A stretch of DNA of 10,000 nucleotides, from the NCBI RefSeq assembly GCF_000188695.1, contig NW_004754930.1:1983910-1993909 (forward strand), in the 5' to 3' direction. The stretch is from Salpingoeca rosetta (lineage: Eukaryota > Opisthokonta > Choanoflagellata > Craspedida > Salpingoecidae). The translations under genes and the position numbers were made by a program. How positions within the stretch are numbered: position 1 is the first letter of the stretch; the number at the start of each line of letters is the position of its first letter. A model generated the notes under the pieces. That model made no database searches. It saw only the letters and a program-made list of their open reading frames with translations, and was not told the origin of the DNA. Positions 1-9,574 of this stretch are shown here, in pieces.

Positions 1-159
1 ACGTACACATACACACACGCACACACGCACACACGCACACACAATCTCTCCCTCTCCCTCTACACACACTCTCACATACACACACGCACACACACACACT
101 CTCTCACTCTCTCTCTCTCTCTGTGACACACGCACACACATACACACACACCATTGATT
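1..159. repeat. Degenerate CA/CT-rich microsatellite
   Basis: This is an irregular mixture of CA, CACG, TACA and CT dinucleotide tracts with interruptions at the window edge. Open frames across it read only as Cys-Val or Arg-Glu alternations. I see no gene in it; it probably continues to the left of the window. Confidence 0.9.
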
Positions 160-182
160 GTGCGCGTCCGTCCAACGCAAAA

Positions 183-222
183 GAAAAAACAACATTGCAC
201 CGACAAGGACTTGAACCTGCCG
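183..222 (-). pseudogene. tRNA 3'-half-like remnant with B box and T-run
   Basis: On the minus strand this stretch reads GGCAGGTTCAAGTCC, then TTGTCGGTGCA, then a run of six T. It includes an 11-base match to the B-box pattern GGTTCRANTCC. It parallels the 3' end of the neighbouring tRNA-Ser (AGGTTCAA-TCCT...GGTGC then T-run), but no matching acceptor, D or anticodon arm is visible upstream. It is probably a decayed partial tRNA copy or a tRNA-derived repeat fragment. Confidence 0.4.
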
Positions 223-244
223 AAAGAAAAACCACAACGAAGCA

Positions 245-259
245 AGAGAAAAAAATTTA
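245..259 (-). terminator. RNA polymerase III T-run terminator for tRNA-Ser
   Basis: Right after the discriminator base the minus strand reads TAAA and then seven T residues. A run of four or more T on the non-template strand is the usual pol III stop. Confidence 0.75.
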
Positions 260-363
260 CGCACCCAGCAGGATTTGAACCTACGCGGGCAGAGCCCAAT
301 GGCTTGCATTAATCCAATTAGGACATTCAAGGCCATCGCCTTCGACCACTCGGCCATGAGTGC
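260..363 (-). tRNA. tRNA-Ser (anticodon UGA) with 21-base intron
   Basis: Read on the minus strand, the 7-bp acceptor stem (bases 363-357 with 267-261) pairs fully with one G-T pair. The D-stem is GCC/GGC, the anticodon stem ATGGC/GCCAT is perfect, the variable arm is long (GGGC/GCCC), and the T-arm has GTAGG/CCTGC around TTCAAAT. The discriminator base is G at 260. A long variable arm plus discriminator G marks a serine tRNA. The expanded anticodon loop holds C-T-TGA-A and then an extra 21 bases (305-325) before A38. This is the canonical 37/38 intron position, and it gives anticodon UGA at 329-327, which reads UCA codons. Mature length is 83 bases without CCA. The internal A box (around 346-356) and B box (plus-strand 271-281) fit RNA polymerase III transcription. 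CCA is not encoded, as expected for a eukaryote. Confidence 0.93.
305..325 (-). other. tRNA-Ser intron (between positions 37 and 38)
   Basis: These are the 21 bases in excess of a 7-base anticodon loop, directly 3' of the purine after the anticodon. Removal restores a C-T-T-G-A-A-A loop. Boundaries rest on the standard 37/38 splice position. Confidence 0.8.
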
Positions 364-502
364 AACCATCTCGGTTGCCAAACAAGTGTGAATTTGGGTT
401 TGTAAAGTTTCATGGAATTGTGTGTCCGAGTGAGTGCAATTTCCGTCGAAGTAGTACACAACAATTCACACGACAGTTCTGCGTGTGAGGACGACGATCA
501 CG

Positions 503-3403
<2,901 letters not shown>

Positions 3404-3508
3404 CACAACTGTAACATCACATTACATCCTCTATGAACCAACCGCAAGTATACGTCAAGTAGGCGGGTACACATTTAGGAGGGGACGTACTTGCAGTCAT
3501 ACACTCAC

Positions 3509-3609
3509 AGGACATACACACACACCACACCCACGACACACACACACACACACGACACGCACGCATACACAAACACGCACGCATACACAAGCACACACAC
3601 ACACACACA
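3509..3609 (+). repeat. Interrupted (CA)n microsatellite
   Basis: CA units are interrupted by CGACAC, CGCATACACAA and similar. The 18-base stretch containing CACGCACGCATACACAA is repeated twice in tandem around 3555-3590. Confidence 0.9.
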
Positions 3610-3949
3610 AAAAAACATGAAGAAAGAAGCACACACGAAAGCACATGCGTTGCCGAGGGCTTGTGTTACTGACAAGGGTAAAAGGCGTGCAACAGAAGGC
3701 AGCTTGCTCGGCCGGAAACAGATTGATGAGACGCGGCTTGCATTCCAGCGCGATGATAGGATGATTGCCGCTGAAGATGTGGGGTTGCGGTGGCAGTGTC
3801 GGCGTCGCCGATTCCCTTGTTGGCTATCACTCAGGGGCGCCGTGCTAGCAGGGATGGTGTGCTTGGAGTCTGTGGCGTGGCTCCGTCCCTGGGGTCAATT
3901 CAAATCAGCAAACAGAGCATCAGCGTCGATACACTCGAGCATGCGAGCC

Positions 3950-4004
3950 AACACACACACTCACACGCACGCACACACACACACGCACACACACACACAC
4001 ACAC

Positions 4005-4060
<56 letters not shown>
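3950..4060 (+). repeat. (CA)n microsatellite abutting the minus-strand stop codon
   Basis: This is a nearly pure CA array with a few CG interruptions. It ends 6 bases from the TAG (4068-4066) of the minus-strand gene, so on that transcript a long GU tract begins almost immediately after the stop. Confidence 0.95.
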
Positions 4061-4064
<4 letters not shown>

Positions 4065-4065
4065 G

Positions 4066-4239
4066 CTAACAAAGGAGCGACGGTTTTGGCCCTCTTGGAC
4101 GGCAACTGCGTGCTTTCCCCGTGGTCATTGGCTTCTGCTTCCTCGTCAGGGTGGCTATGCGAATCTGAGCTTCCCTTGTGTGTCCCAGCCTGTCAACAAC
4201 AAGAAGAGGCATCGTGAACTTGGTCGAGACTCGATTGCG
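4066..4239 (-). CDS. Exon 11: basic C-terminal tail and stop
   Basis: The acceptor GTTTTGTCGTCAG has a good pyrimidine context and is in phase 0. It reads RNRVSTKFTMPLLVVDRLG, then a Lys/Arg/Thr-rich tail, and stops at TAG 4068-4066. The tail is basic with KARSCRPRGPK near the end, which could act in nuclear import or nucleic-acid contact (inferred). Confidence 0.6.
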   Translation of the reverse strand, partial: RNRVSTKFTMPLLVVDRLGHTREAQIRIATLTRKQKPMTTGKARSCRPRGPKPSLLC

Positions 4240-4299
4240 CTGACGACAAAACGCAAAAACAGCAGCCATAGCGCCACATGATTTGACATGCACGCAGCG

Positions 4300-4339
<40 letters not shown>

Positions 4340-5137
4340 CTACACCACAAACTTTTGCGCGTACGCGTACAAGTCCAAGCAGCTTCACATACCTGCACGC
4401 TGGCGAAGTCCTGCGCAAGTCGTCGCCGTTGTGGCTGTCGTGCGGGTTCTTGTCGAAGCTGTTGAAGCAGAAGTTGTCGCTGCTTGAGCACGAGTCGGTG
4501 TCGTCGAATTTGCTGCAGTAGCCGCCGCTGCTGCGGAAGCTGCTGGTGCTGCTGCAGCCGCTTGAGTTGTCGTTTGCGCTGTCCTTGCCGCCGCTGTTGA
4601 CGTTTGAGTTGTTGCTTGAGCTGTTTGAAAGGCCGTTGTTGTTGCTGTGGTGCAAATGATGAGGGCATCGTGAGCTGCTTGGCTGCGGTCATGTGTCGGG
4701 GTGGGTGTTGCACAAGCGACAGCTCAGGCGACGCATGAGTAGGGCCAGTCGCGCGTGGAGCGCTGAGGTGCACTGCAACATCGGCCGGTGTCCCTTCACA
4801 GACCGCGTGACAATCAATGGCAGTCGTTCCTGTGCCATTGGCCGCTGTGTTACGGGTGAAGGAAGCCCGAGTGGCGGCCTGAGTCGCCAATGTATCCGGG
4901 CCGCGCACGGAGGTCCCTCCTGCAGACACGCTCCCCGAGAAAAATGCATGTGCCATGTCAGCGTCGAGCAGCACACGGCCTTCCTCGGGATGCTGTTGCT
5001 GTTGCTGTTGCTGGTCTTGTCGTTGCTGGTTTTGTTCAGGGTCTTCTTGTTGTTGTTGCTGTTGCTGCTGCTGCTGTTGGTGGCACTGTGGCTGCTGTGG
5101 TTGCTCCTCTTGTTGCTGGTCTTGATCAAGCTCTTCT

Positions 5138-5188
<51 letters not shown>

Positions 5189-8100
5189 CGCCGCTGCTGC
5201 TCCTGGACGCGCAATCGATGCTGCTTGCCGCGACGGTGCTGTTCGAAGTAGGTGACATTCTTGAAGTCTCTCTGGCACACTTTGCAATGTGCTCGAGGGA
5301 GAGGGTAAATTCCAGGCTGCTGTTTCTTCCTTAACCTGTATTCTTCTGCCACAACTCTTCTCCGTGCCTTTCTCTCCTCTTCCTTCATCTCAAGCAGCTG
5401 CTGGACACTCACACCGCGCCTTCTTGCCTCTTCTTGCCTCTTCTCCTCGCGTCGTGTCTTCGTGACCATCCCGCCCTTTTTGCTGTAGCTGTGCCGCTGC
5501 TCTGGTGTGATTGCGGCACGTGCGGTGGCCATCACGCTGCGCACCTTCTCCTCTCCGAGCACCGCATGGTTCCAGGACTTGCCTGCCAAGAAGCCACACA
5601 CAACCCCACCAACCAATCACCAATCAATGTGCGCAAAACAACGCCATAGAGAGAAAGAACGCTGTGCATCTGTGGAGACAATGTTGCTCACGTCGCATCC
5701 GACATGTCAAAACAGCGCTCACGACAAGCTCCTCGCAACAAGCACAGCAAGGCAGCAAGAGAAGGCACCAAGGCAGCACTCAAGTCATACGCGCGATGTC
5801 ATACCTGCCACTGCGAAGTCCCAGATATGAGAGGCCCCAAAGTCGCCAAAACAGACAGACAGGCCGTTGGTTGCGTCGTAGAGGCTGCTCGTTCCATCGA
5901 AGCTCAACGTCGTTACAAGCGCCTCCAGGACTTGTGCGACCTTTCGGTCGCACTGCACCTGTGGTAGACTCAATCCAGTAGGTGGGTATAGAAGTGAGTT
6001 GAAAAAAAAAACAATGGTAAATGAACGCAGTTGCCAAGTGCAAGTGCAGGTGCAAGTGCAAGAGTGGTTGGTGCTGTGAAAAGTGTGAAGGAGTGAGTGG
6101 TGGTTCAAAAGCAAGGAGTACTAGAGTGAAACCATGTACATTACCTGCAGGATTGGGACGAACGCCATTTGTTTTTGTGTGTAGTGGCTCCTCCTGTTCT
6201 TGGTGAGATTTGTAATGCCGACTTTAAAGTCCTCGGCCCTGTGGTGGGTGACATGAGAACATTAAGTGTAAGCAGGAATGAAGACAGGAGAGAACACAAG
6301 CGCCATGCATCGTGACAACGGCAAAACGTACCTATTCACTGCCACGTAGACGAGAATGCTTCCCTGGACCTTTGGTATGGGGGTTGGGAGAGCATGGCTG
6401 ACACACACACACACAAAGGGAAAGCGGGCAAGACAGACGCATGTGAGTATCCCCCAGCAACCACAACATGGCAACTGTTCTTACCCGCAACGAGACAGAC
6501 CTCAGGAGCGCTTGCAGTCTCTGGTCGGCGGGTGTTCGGAGCAGGTGCGCAGCGACCCGAAGGAAGTCTCCGTAGTACGACAGGGTGACCTGCCAGTCGT
6601 CCACAATATTGAGAACGGCTCGAAGAGTAAGTTCCGATGACATCCAGGGGTGCTCCTTCACGTACGAAATGACGGCAGCTGTCACCTGAACCTGCTCTGC
6701 GGTGGGTGGCAAGGGCTGTGGAAATGGGTGCTGTGCCGGGCCAGCAACACCAGCTTTGACAAGCTGGTGTGTGCCGCCTCGACGTGAGCGACGTGGCAAC
6801 AAGCAACCATTGACATTGGCGTGGCTCAAAGACCCCGAGTCCAGAACGTCTGGATCAACTCATGCCAAACAAGAACACAACATCGCAAAACTCATCAAAA
6901 TCGCAACAAAGAACGTACCGAGTGCAAGATCTTCAAGCGTGTTGCAACGTGCGCGGAGGGGGTGTCGTCAACTGGCTGCGCTGCAGACGCACATTGTGCC
7001 TGCGCCGCGGCACGTTCAGGCCACAGGTCCTGCGAGGGCGCCACCTCACCCACAAAGTCGGACCACCGGCCCGTCTGCTCTTCGAGGTTGCCGTTGTTGA
7101 GGACAGCCTGACATCGAAATGCATACAGCGAGTTCAGGAGTTGCTGGCGAAAGGCTGGATGAAGGGTGTACTTGATGCTCCCTTCCAGTGCTTGGAGCAG
7201 ATGCTCCAGGTTTGGTGCTGCTCGAACCAGTTTCATGGCCCTGACGAAGCCCATGCCGCGTATGTGGTGCACTGTTTTGTTCACATGTGTTGCGTTAGTG
7301 TGTGCGCGAGTGAGGGGCAAACACTGACCCGCGAATGTTTTACATTACGTCATGTCACATCATGTCAAATGCTCAAAGTTAGTCATGCAGGGATCGTTCA
7401 TAATTTGCCACCAATAACGACACGGCATGGAGCTTGGGTGAGGCTTACCTGATGACTTTGGGAGATAATCACTGCCACTGAGGTGGGCAGCAACCTGGAG
7501 TTCGTCCAAAGTCACCCCGAGATCCTCGAACCGAATGCGCTGACCACACCTTTCGCTGAAGGAGGACAGTCGCCAACATTGTGAGAAGGCTAGGGAAAGC
7601 GGCGTTCCAGCACTGCAGCGCGGTACTCAGCACACATAGACACACAGGCACACCCATCCCCTCCCTGAGCGCTGGAAACTATGTAATATTTCCGCGACTC
7701 CCCCCCCCAAACCACACATTCAAACCTCACCCATTCCTGCCGAACTTGAGCAGCACGTCTTTGACGCCGAGAGCCACGATGTCGCTGTCCTCCGTTAGTA
7801 CAGCATCAATCTGTCCGGTGCGCGCGAGGAACGCCAGCTGGGCGTCTGCCTCATAGGGGGCAATCACGTGTTCTGATTGAAGCCGCAGGGGGTGGGCGAG
7901 TAGCAAGGAAACGCGGACACAGTGTGAGTCATGAGGGACACCTTCCCCCCCCCCCATGCACACCGTTGCCCTTGTGTGCCCCAGTGCCCCAACTGCTTCC
8001 CCCATCTCTGAGCTTCTGAGCGCCGGCAATGGTGCAAGATTCAGCGAGTTTTCCCAATAAACCATCATCCCCAAAACGCAACAAACAATGACCGTTTTGA

Positions 8101-8645
8101 CATTCGACCAAGCAACCCTTGACACTCTTACGAATCCTGACCAACAACAAAACCGCTATCCCCAGCCACCCAACCCCCTCCTCCCTCACGGACACTAGGA
8201 CACTCACTCTTACCGACTCCAATTTCGGCGAGCAACCTCGCCATGCGTGTTCGCATTGCGAAGGACACGTAAAGGCCAGCCTGGAGTGCCTCGGCGGCCA
8301 GCCCAGGCTGGTTGTCGTCCAGAAGGCACGCGGCCGTTGCCTGAGCGATTTCTTTCTTGTCACGGCGCTCGCGTCGTACACCCTCCTTCATGATCGGCGA
8401 GATGGGGCCATCGAAGACAACGACAGGCACAATACCTCTTGTCAGCAGCAGTTCCAGCTTCGACAGAGCGTGCTCCATGAATATGTCGGATTCGCTGCCA
8501 CGCAGGAAGATGTCAAGGGCTGACCAACCACAACATCCTGGTGACGGCAAGCAAGCAAGCGGGTTTCATCAAACGTGAGGGCATGCTGTATTTGTTGTGT
8601 CGCTTTGCGTCTTACGTTTGCTGGCGCCTTGACGTTTGGTTGGGT

Positions 8646-8690
<45 letters not shown>

Positions 8691-8831
8691 TGCGTTGTCA
8701 CGGGATGATACGAACTAACCTTTGTACAACCACCCACTGATGTCGATGCCTACTCGCTTGCCGCGATAGGCGTCGATATGAACAGGCTCCATCTTGGAGG
8801 CGAAGAACTTCAGAAGTCCGGGAACTCCCAT
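4066..8831 (-). CDS. EXO1-like XPG/Rad2 nuclease with GIY-YIG-like and zinc-finger regions
   Basis: The model has eleven exons: 8831-8720, 8519-8214, 7872-7731, 7555-7449, 7271-6919, 6763-6485, 6363-6332, 6238-6145, 5958-5805, 5582-4393 and 4239-4066. It encodes about 980 residues. Residues 1-340 hold the 5'-nuclease core. It starts MGVPGLLKFF with the N-terminal Met-Gly that XPG nucleases place in the active site. It has D30, D74 (FDG), E147/D149 (APYEADAQLAFL), D168/D170 (TEDSD) and D216 (LSGSDYL), plus a helix-hairpin-helix (IRGMGFVRAMKLV). In EXO1/FEN1 these bind two metals and DNA for flap and 5'-3' cleavage in repair. Residues 434-526 look like a GIY-YIG/T5orf172 domain, 626-648 are a C2H2 finger, and 652-724 are Q-rich. 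The zinc finger and the GIY-like part suggest extra nucleic-acid binding or cutting, which is inferred. An alternative exon 7 acceptor would end the protein at about residue 454, so the tail could be a separate gene. Confidence 0.7.
4304..4338 (+). repeat. (CA)n microsatellite in intron 10 of the minus gene
   Basis: About 17 CA units lie in the 153-base intron 4392-4240. On the transcript this is a GU tract. Confidence 0.93.
4393..5582 (-). CDS. Exon 10: charged coil, U1/matrin-type zinc finger, polyglutamine
   Basis: This exon of 1190 bases has acceptor CTTCTTGGCAG in phase 1. It starts GKSWNHAVLGEEK, then a Lys/Arg/Glu-rich stretch (residues about 567-615), probably helical. The finger CKVCQRDFKNVTYFEQHRRG then KQH fits C-x2-C-x12-H-x5-H, the matrin/U1 zinc-finger spacing used for RNA or DNA contacts. 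Long Gln runs follow (about 652-724), then a Thr/Ala/Pro-rich low-complexity part, then a Gln/Arg/Lys-rich part (about 835-915). It ends GTGCAG|GTATGT in phase 0. The frame stays open throughout. Confidence 0.75.
4990..5205 (-). repeat. CAG/CAA trinucleotide repeats encoding polyglutamine
   Basis: Three blocks of CAG/CAA codons separated by Glu/Asp/Pro-containing spacers lie in exon 10. On the plus strand they appear as CTG/TTG and could be misread as polyleucine. Confidence 0.9.
5805..5958 (-). CDS. Exon 9: C-half of GIY-YIG-like domain
   Basis: Acceptor GTCTACCACAG in phase 0. It reads VQCDRKVAQVLEALVTTL, then a Ser/Gly-containing stretch and SHIWDFAVA. In GIY-YIG proteins a conserved Glu sits in the helix after the Arg helix; E487 in QVLEALV is the candidate. 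It ends GTGGCAG|GTATGA in phase 1. Confidence 0.65.
6002..6062 (-). repeat. A/T-run and CAAGTG hexamer repeat in intron 8
   Basis: A run of ten A (6002-6011) and a small tandem hexamer array, CAAGTG-CAAGTG-CAGGTG-CAAGTG (6035-6062), sit inside intron 8 (6144-5959). On the transcript the T-run lies about 45 bases before the acceptor and may be part of its pyrimidine tract. Confidence 0.7.
6145..6238 (-). CDS. Exon 8: GIY-YIG/T5orf172-like core
   Basis: Acceptor CCCACCACAG in phase 2. It reads AEDFKVGITNLTKNRRSHYT and then a hydrophobic strand FVPILQ. The order VYV...FKVGIT(N)...R..H.T...F is the signature layout of GIY-YIG-type T5orf172/MUG113 domains: strand, K-G strand, Arg-containing helix. 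It ends CTGCAG|GTAATG in phase 0. Confidence 0.65.
6332..6363 (-). CDS. Exon 7: small exon, start of GIY-YIG-like domain
   Basis: Acceptor AAAGGTCCAG in phase 0 gives GSILVYVAVN and phase 2 at AATAG|GTACGT. VYV is the first strand of a GIY/T5orf172-like fold. A stronger-looking acceptor (GTGTGTGTCAG, exon start 6397) read in phase 0 would stop at TAG 6334-6332. The same acceptor with the weak donor AG|GTCTGT in exon 6 would instead stay open through PTPIPKVQGSILVYV. Confidence 0.5.
6485..6763 (-). CDS. Exon 6: unrecognised helical region
   Basis: A phase 0 acceptor GCACACACCAG and donor TTGCGG|GTAAGA enclose 93 codons. Content such as EQVQVTAAVISYVKEHPWM, SYYGDFLRVAAHLL and DQRLQALLRSVSLR suggests an all-helical segment. 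I do not recognise the family. The upstream boundary could also lie a little earlier, since the same frame is open to 6859. Confidence 0.65.
6919..7271 (-). CDS. EXO1-like exon 5: helix-hairpin-helix and C-flank
   Basis: The acceptor is ACAAAACAG. VHHIRGMGFVRAMKLVRA matches the RGIGLAKA helix-hairpin-helix segment that follows the SGCDYL motif in EXO1, with about six extra residues before it. LLNSLYAFRCQAVLNN resembles the EXO1 segment with an F..Q.V pattern. The rest is Ala/Gln-rich and unrecognised. It ends CACTCG|GTACGT in phase 0. Confidence 0.85.
7449..7555 (-). CDS. EXO1-like exon 4: seventh metal ligand
   Basis: The acceptor TCCTCCTTCAG has a clear pyrimidine tract. The exon reads GERCGQRIRFEDLGV, then AAHLSGSDYLPKSS. 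LSGSDYL corresponds to LSGCDYL of EXO1 and supplies D216. It ends TCATCAG|GTAAGC in phase 1. Confidence 0.92.
7731..7872 (-). CDS. EXO1-like exon 3: XPG I-domain
   Basis: It reads EHVIAPYEADAQLAFLARTG, then AVLTEDSDIVALGVKDVLLK. It supplies E147, D149, D168 and D170, the core metal ligands, in the exact family spacing. The acceptor is CAATCAG (7874-7873). The end AATGG|GTGAGG is phase 2. Confidence 0.95.
8214..8519 (-). CDS. EXO1-like exon 2: rest of XPG N-domain
   Basis: After acceptor TTGGTCAG it reads ALDIFLRGSESD, then RGIVPVVVFDGPISPIMKEG, with the FDG aspartate (D74) and the Arg/Lys-rich helix RRERRDKKE typical of this family. It ends GGAGTCG|GTAAGAG in phase 1. Confidence 0.92.
8649..8689 (+). 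repeat. (GT)n microsatellite in intron 1 of the EXO1-like gene
   Basis: About 20 GT units lie inside the 200-base intron 8719-8520. On the transcript this is a CA tract. Confidence 0.95.
8720..8831 (-). CDS. EXO1-like exon 1: XPG N-domain start
   Basis: The ATG at 8831-8829 gives MGVPGLLKFFASKMEPVHI, then RGKRVGIDISGWLYK. Gly2 and D30 match the invariant N-terminus and first metal ligand of EXO1/FEN1. The frame is open further upstream, but family alignment fixes this start. It ends TACAAAG|GTTAGT in phase 1. Confidence 0.9.
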
Positions 8832-9000
8832 TTTGGCTGGCCGGCGTGGTTTGGATGGTCGTACGTGTTGTGTGCTCTTGTTGTGTCACGTAAATGCGTT
8901 GTGCAAGCGTTTGCATGTGTGCTGTGTTGTGGTGCCGTGCGCTGTGGTGGCCGACAAAGCTTGGCATGTTTGGTGGCGTGATTTGACATGCTTCGTGCCT
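8832..9000. other. Upstream region of the EXO1-like gene
   Basis: It lies between the ATG at 8831 and the 287-base duplication. It is GT-rich with no TATA-like element. A plus-strand frame is open through AWHVWWRDLTCFVPAERPHV and runs into the duplicated unit, so part of it may be exon of a divergent plus-strand gene. Promoter elements cannot be identified. Confidence 0.35.
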
Positions 9001-9099
9001 GCGGAACGTCCCCATGTCTACAAGGGCATTTCCTTGGATACGGGAGGGCGATTTCTCCTCACGGCGTCGACGAACAGTTATGTCTGGGCGCGCGCGCAT
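9001..9099 (+). CDS. Candidate exon with WD40-like segment (unit 1)
   Basis: This holds the same segment as in the second unit, but with different upstream sequence. The open frame extends left into AWHVWWRDLTCFVPAE, so the true 5' boundary is unknown. If unit 2 is a recent copy, this is the ancestral exon. Confidence 0.28.
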
Positions 9100-9277
9100 G
9101 TGTGTGTGTCTGCGCCTGCGTCTCTGTGGGCGTTTCTCTCTCTCTGTCTCTGTGCGATGTCGTGTTGCTGTGTGCGTGTGCTGTGTTGCTTTGCGCGTGT
9201 GCACTGCCCCACCTCCCCGACAATCCCCACGACCGACCTTTGCTCCCTTCTCCACAACCACCCGTTCAAATTGCAAG

Positions 9278-9386
9278 CACCGCCATCGCGGAACGTCCCC
9301 ATGTCTACAAGGGCATTTCCTTGGATACGGGAGGGCGATTTCTCCTCACGGCGTCGACGAACAGTTATGTCTGGGCGCGCGCGCAT
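9278..9386 (+). CDS. Candidate exon with WD40-like segment (unit 2)
   Basis: After acceptor TTCAAATTGCAAG the frame reads RPHVYKGISLDTGGRF, then LLTASTNSYVWA. The pattern H..V..IS.D..GR.L.TAS...YVW resembles one WD40 propeller blade. A GT run (CAT|GTGTGT) could be the donor; several GT positions are possible, including one that makes the exon phase-symmetric (2-2). The same coding sequence is present in unit 1 (up to 9099), preceded there by unique DNA. No full propeller is visible, so this may be one blade of a gene that continues beyond the window, or a coincidence. Confidence 0.3.
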
Positions 9387-9574
9387 GTGTGTGTGTCTGC
9401 GCCTGCGTCTCTGTGGGCGTTTCTCTCTCTCTGTCTCTGTGCGATGTCGTGTTGCTGTGTGCGTGTGCTGTGTTGCTTTGCGCGTGTGCACTGCCCCACC
9501 TCCCCGACAATCCCCACGACCGACCTTTGCTCCCTTCTCCACAACCACCCGTTCAAATTGCAAGCACCGCCATC

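Larger units (their letters stand above)
3404..4065. other. Intergenic region between convergent genes
   Basis: It lies between the tentative end of the plus-strand gene and the stop of the minus-strand gene. CA arrays fill 3509-3609 and 3950-4060. The 340 bases between them have an open plus-strand frame (RRATEGSLLGRKQIDETRL and onward), but I recognise nothing and see no splice context tying it to a neighbour. No clear poly(A) signal is visible for either gene. Confidence 0.5.
9001..9574. repeat. Tandem duplication, two 287-base units
   Basis: Units 9001-9287 and 9288-9574 appear identical by eye over their full length, head to tail, with GCG at each junction. The unit length is not a multiple of three, so simple read-through changes frame. 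Each unit has a coding-like front (about 100 bases), then a GT/CT-rich, pyrimidine-rich intron-like part ending TTCAAATTGCAAG. Confidence 0.95.

Noticed and set aside
3491..4281. Plus-strand frames of 160-190 codons across the intergenic CA arrays
   Set aside because: More than half is His-Thr repeat; the unique middle part has no recognisable domain or splice context and overlaps the end of the minus-strand gene.
4693..5334. Plus-strand open frame rich in leucine and valine that looks like a membrane protein
   Set aside because: It is the antisense of the CAG/CAA polyglutamine tract of exon 10; the other strand has a zinc finger, splice sites and a continuous frame.
6764..6859. Longer exon 6 starting near 6859
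   Set aside because: The earlier AG sites give the wrong phase after the GTACGT donor of exon 5; only CACACCAG at 6764 keeps phase 0, although a different exon 5 donor could rescue the longer form.
8050..8060. AATAAA-like poly(A) signal on the plus strand
   Set aside because: It lies inside intron 2 of the minus-strand nuclease gene with no plus-strand gene ending there.
8698..9563. Minus-strand frames upstream of the EXO1-like ATG (Arg/His/Thr-rich)
   Set aside because: They run antisense through the duplicated unit in more than one frame and precede the family-defined MGVPGLL start; no motif supports translation.
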